Translations under genes and position numbers: made by a program
Assembly (NCBI GenBank): GCA_001412425.1
Contig: LKUH01000027.1
Location: forward strand, 1 to 9,554
Direction: 5' to 3'
Source of the DNA: Candidatus Cloacimonas sp. SDB
GTDB taxonomy: Bacteria; Cloacimonadota; Cloacimonadia; Cloacimonadales; TCS61
DNA length: 9,554 nucleotides
The notes under the pieces: model-generated
What the model was told of the DNA's origin: nothing
The model's input: the letters and a program-made list of their open reading frames with translations, nothing else
Databases searched by the model: none
Shown here: positions 8,026 to 9,554 of the stretch, piece after piece
Layout: every line of letters starts with the position of its first letter
How positions within the stretch are numbered: the stretch's first letter is position 1

Positions 8026-8028
8026 GGA
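8024..8028 (+). promoter_or_regulatory. Ribosome binding site of the response regulator gene, overlapping the upstream stop
   Basis: AAGGA at 8024-8028 overlaps the last two bases of the kinase TAA stop and lies eight bases before the ATG at 8037. This arrangement suggests coupled translation of the kinase and its regulator and supports this start codon. Confidence 0.7.
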
Positions 8029-8036
8029 TCTGTATT

Positions 8037-9461
8037 ATGGATAATTTAGTTTCGGAAAAAAACCAGCAGCTTTTTCGGAATGCCCGCATCCTGATTGTGG
8101 ACGACGAACCCGATACCAGAGATATATTCAAACGACAACTGGAAGATGAATTCGAGATCGAAACTGCCGCTTCAGCCCGGGAAGCAGTTGAAAAATTAAA
8201 TAACAATAACTTCCACATTGCCCTCACCGATCTGGTTATGCCCGATGAAGACGGTATTACACTGTTGAAAAGAATCAAACAGGAATGGCCCCATATCTCC
8301 GTAATGGTCATCAGCGGAAAAGCTTCCATCGAAATGGCGGTGGAAGCCATGAAACTGGGAGCGGACGAATTTATCGAAAAACCGGTGGAAGACCTCGACC
8401 TGCTGAAACTGATGATCAATAAGATCCTGAAAACCAAATGGCAGACGGAAGAGATCGAAAGATTGCGCCGTATCCTGGTCCAGGGTTTTGAAAGAAATAA
8501 AATTGTGGGCAACAGCTTCGAAATTCAGAAAGTGATGGAAAAAGTTAAAAAAATCGCCCCCCTCGACACCACTATCCTCATCTCCGGAGAAACCGGAGTC
8601 GGTAAAGGACTTTTTGCCGATCTCATCTATCGTAACAGCAGCCGTAAACAACATAAATTCGTCTCCGTAAACTGCGGCAGCCTGCCGGAAAATCTGCTGG
8701 AAAGCGCCCTGTTCGGACATAAAAAAGGCTCCTTCACCAGTGCCATAAGAGATAAAACAGGGTATTTTCAGGAAGCGGACGGCGGCACCCTCTTCCTGGA
8801 TGAAATAACCGAAACTACTCCCGCCTTCCAGCTAAAACTGCTGCGCGCCCTGGAAGAAGGTGTCATCAGAAAAGTCGGCGACGACAGAGATATCGAAGTG
8901 GATGTCCGGATTATCGCCGCTACAAATAAAGATATAAACGAAGAGGTGAGCAACGGCAACTTCCGCGAAGACCTCTATTACAGATTGAACGTCATCAATA
9001 TCCACATTCCCCCTTTAAGAGAACGGCAGGAAGATATTATGCTGCTGGCTCACGCTTTTATGAAAGACTATGCCAAAAAATACGGCAAGCAGGATCTGAA
9101 CTTCTCCGAACCCGTTATCTCCATTTTCAATAACCGGAACTGGCAGGGAAATGTCCGCGAACTCAGAAATGCGGTGGAACATGCCGTTGCCATGGCTTCA
9201 CATCAGAAGATCATGCCGGAAGATCTGCCTATCACCATCTATAATCCGCAGAATAATTACAGACCTCCAGCCGGACAGATTTACGACCTGCCCTTTCCCC
9301 AGGCCAAAGCCAATTTCGAAAAGAACTATATCGAAAACCTGCTGAAAAAATGCCACGGAGACGTAAGCCAGGCCGCCGAGATCTCTCAGATAAAAAGACA
9401 GAATATTTATGACAGATTTAAAAAATACGATATTGATCCGGACAGCTTCAGGGAGAAATGA
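8037..9461 (+). CDS. NtrC-type sigma-54-dependent response regulator (receiver, AAA+, Fis HTH)
   Basis: A 474-residue enhancer-binding protein: when phosphorylated it should oligomerise and use ATP hydrolysis to open sigma-54 promoters. The receiver is at about 16-130, with D22/D23, phospho-acceptor D65 (LTDLVMPDEDG), S93 and K115 (EKP). The AAA+ domain is at about 155-398: Walker A GETGVGKG at 184-191, the sigma-54 contact loop GSFTSA at 231-236, Walker B GGTLFLDE at 249-256, sensor I region IIAATNKD at 292-299, putative arginine fingers R310 and R316 (FREDLYYRLN), PPLRER at 325-330, and sensor II GNVRELRN at 371-378. A linker rich in N, P and Q (about 400-420) leads to a Fis-type helix-turn-helix at about 425-465 (GDVSQAAEIS ... 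RQNIYDRFKK). Two positions differ from the family norm: GAFTGA reads GSFTSA, and the residue after the Walker A lysine is G instead of E. It is the last gene of the operon and the probable target of the adjacent kinase. Two palindromes just downstream are candidate binding sites for it. Confidence 0.96.
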   Translation: MDNLVSEKNQQLFRNARILIVDDEPDTRDIFKRQLEDEFEIETAASAREAVEKLNNNNFHIALTDLVMPDEDGITLLKRIKQEWPHISVMVISGKASIEMAVEAMKLGADEFIEKPVEDLDLLKLMINKILKTKWQTEEIERLRRILVQGFERNKIVGNSFEIQKVMEKVKKIAPLDTTILISGETGVGKGLFADLIYRNSSRKQHKFVSVNCGSLPENLLESALFGHKKGSFTSAIRDKTGYFQEADGGTLFLDEITETTPAFQLKLLRALEEGVIRKVGDDRDIEVDVRIIAATNKDINEEVSNGNFREDLYYRLNVINIHIPPLRERQEDIMLLAHAFMKDYAKKYGKQDLNFSEPVISIFNNRNWQGNVRELRNAVEHAVAMASHQKIMPEDLPITIYNPQNNYRPPAGQIYDLPFPQAKANFEKNYIENLLKKCHGDVSQAAEISQIKRQNIYDRFKKYDIDPDSFREK

Positions 9462-9488
9462 ATAGACAGGAATAATTTACCAAAAGAA

Positions 9489-9506
9489 TGTAATGATTAT
9501 ATTACA
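9489..9506. promoter_or_regulatory. Palindrome 1: TGTAAT-N6-ATTACA, candidate activator binding site
   Basis: The half-sites TGTAAT (9489-9494) and ATTACA (9501-9506) are exact inverted repeats around a six-base spacer, GATTAT. The TGT...ACA ends resemble the general form of sites bound by sigma-54 activators with Fis-type helix-turn-helix domains (for example NifA sites, TGT-N10-ACA). The site begins 28 bases after the stop codon of such an activator. Its assignment to that protein is inferred from proximity. Confidence 0.55.
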
Positions 9507-9521
9507 CGGATAGCTGGAAAT

Positions 9522-9539
9522 TGTAATTATTATATTGCA
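9522..9539. promoter_or_regulatory. Palindrome 2: TGTAAT-N6-ATTGCA, second copy of the candidate binding site
   Basis: This copy has half-sites TGTAAT (9522-9527) and ATTGCA (9534-9539) around TATTAT, and extends by one T-A pair on each side (9521, 9540). It matches palindrome 1 at 16 of 18 positions, including most of the spacer. Its centre (9530.5) is 33 bp from that of palindrome 1 (9497.5), about three helical turns, so both sites lie on nearly the same face of the DNA. A weak hairpin reading followed by T6 (9546-9551) is also possible. Confidence 0.55.
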
Positions 9540-9554
9540 AAAGTGTTTTTTAAT

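Noticed and set aside
8196..8720. Long minus-strand open frames opposite the activator and kinase genes (for example 8196-8720, 7991-8512, 6885-7403).
   Set aside because: They lie wholly inside or largely over well-supported genes, have no recognisable domain or ribosome binding site, and have low-complexity compositions typical of antisense frames.
9458..9475. ATG overlapping the activator stop codon (ATGA) as the start of a coupled downstream gene.
   Set aside because: The frame reads only MNRQE before a stop, so no gene follows.
9515..9540. TGGAAATTG...TTGCA as a sigma-54 -24/-12 promoter.
   Set aside because: The GG (9516-9517) and GC (9537-9538) are 19 bp apart instead of the required 10.
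9521..9551. Palindrome 2 plus the following T6 as a rho-independent terminator for the operon.
   Set aside because: The stem is seven pairs at most, includes a G-U pair and is almost all A-T, and five bases separate it from the T run. The near-copy at 9489-9506 has no T tract, so a paired protein-binding site explains both copies better. A weak terminator role cannot be excluded.
1..9554. CRISPR array, tRNA, rRNA, insertion sequence or attachment-site structures.
   Set aside because: No regularly spaced direct repeats, cloverleaf-like sequence, transposase frame or terminal inverted repeats were found by eye; the window is nearly filled by five protein genes.

Overview
The window reads as ordinary bacterial chromosome from a moderately AT-rich organism of the FCB superphylum (Bacteroidota and relatives). 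The main pointer is a TonB-dependent outer-membrane receptor with an N-terminal carboxypeptidase-regulatory-like domain, a fusion typical of that group. Several genes have clear purine-rich Shine-Dalgarno sequences (GGAGGGG, GGGAGG, AAGGA). Bacteroidota proper mostly lack these, so a sister phylum such as Cloacimonadota, Marinimicrobia or Calditrichota is more likely. That placement is inference.

Layout: (1) bases 1-1674, plus strand: the 3' part of a PAS-containing hybrid histidine kinase with a C-terminal receiver domain, cut by the window edge. (2) about 1688-1730: a strong hairpin serving as a shared terminator between convergent genes. (3) 1741-4437, minus strand: a complete 898-residue TonB-dependent receptor. 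(4) 4438-4645: an AT-rich divergent promoter region. (5) 4646-9461, plus strand: a compact three-gene operon with 11-base gaps, encoding a divergent phosphoglycerate kinase family protein, a membrane-bound sensor histidine kinase, and an NtrC-type sigma-54 activator. (6) 9462-9554: a noncoding tail with two near-identical palindromes whose centres lie 33 bp apart, the arrangement expected of an enhancer for an NtrC-type activator.

The most interesting reading is that (5) and (6) form one regulatory unit. A PGK-family protein that has lost several substrate- and nucleotide-contact residues is co-transcribed with a two-component system, and the likely DNA target of that system lies directly downstream, in front of a gene beyond the window. 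The kinase (HN instead of HE/HD at the phospho-histidine) and the activator (GSFTSA instead of GAFTGA) both vary at mechanistically important positions. The link between the PGK-like protein and the signalling pair rests on gene order only. What the system senses cannot be read from the sequence.
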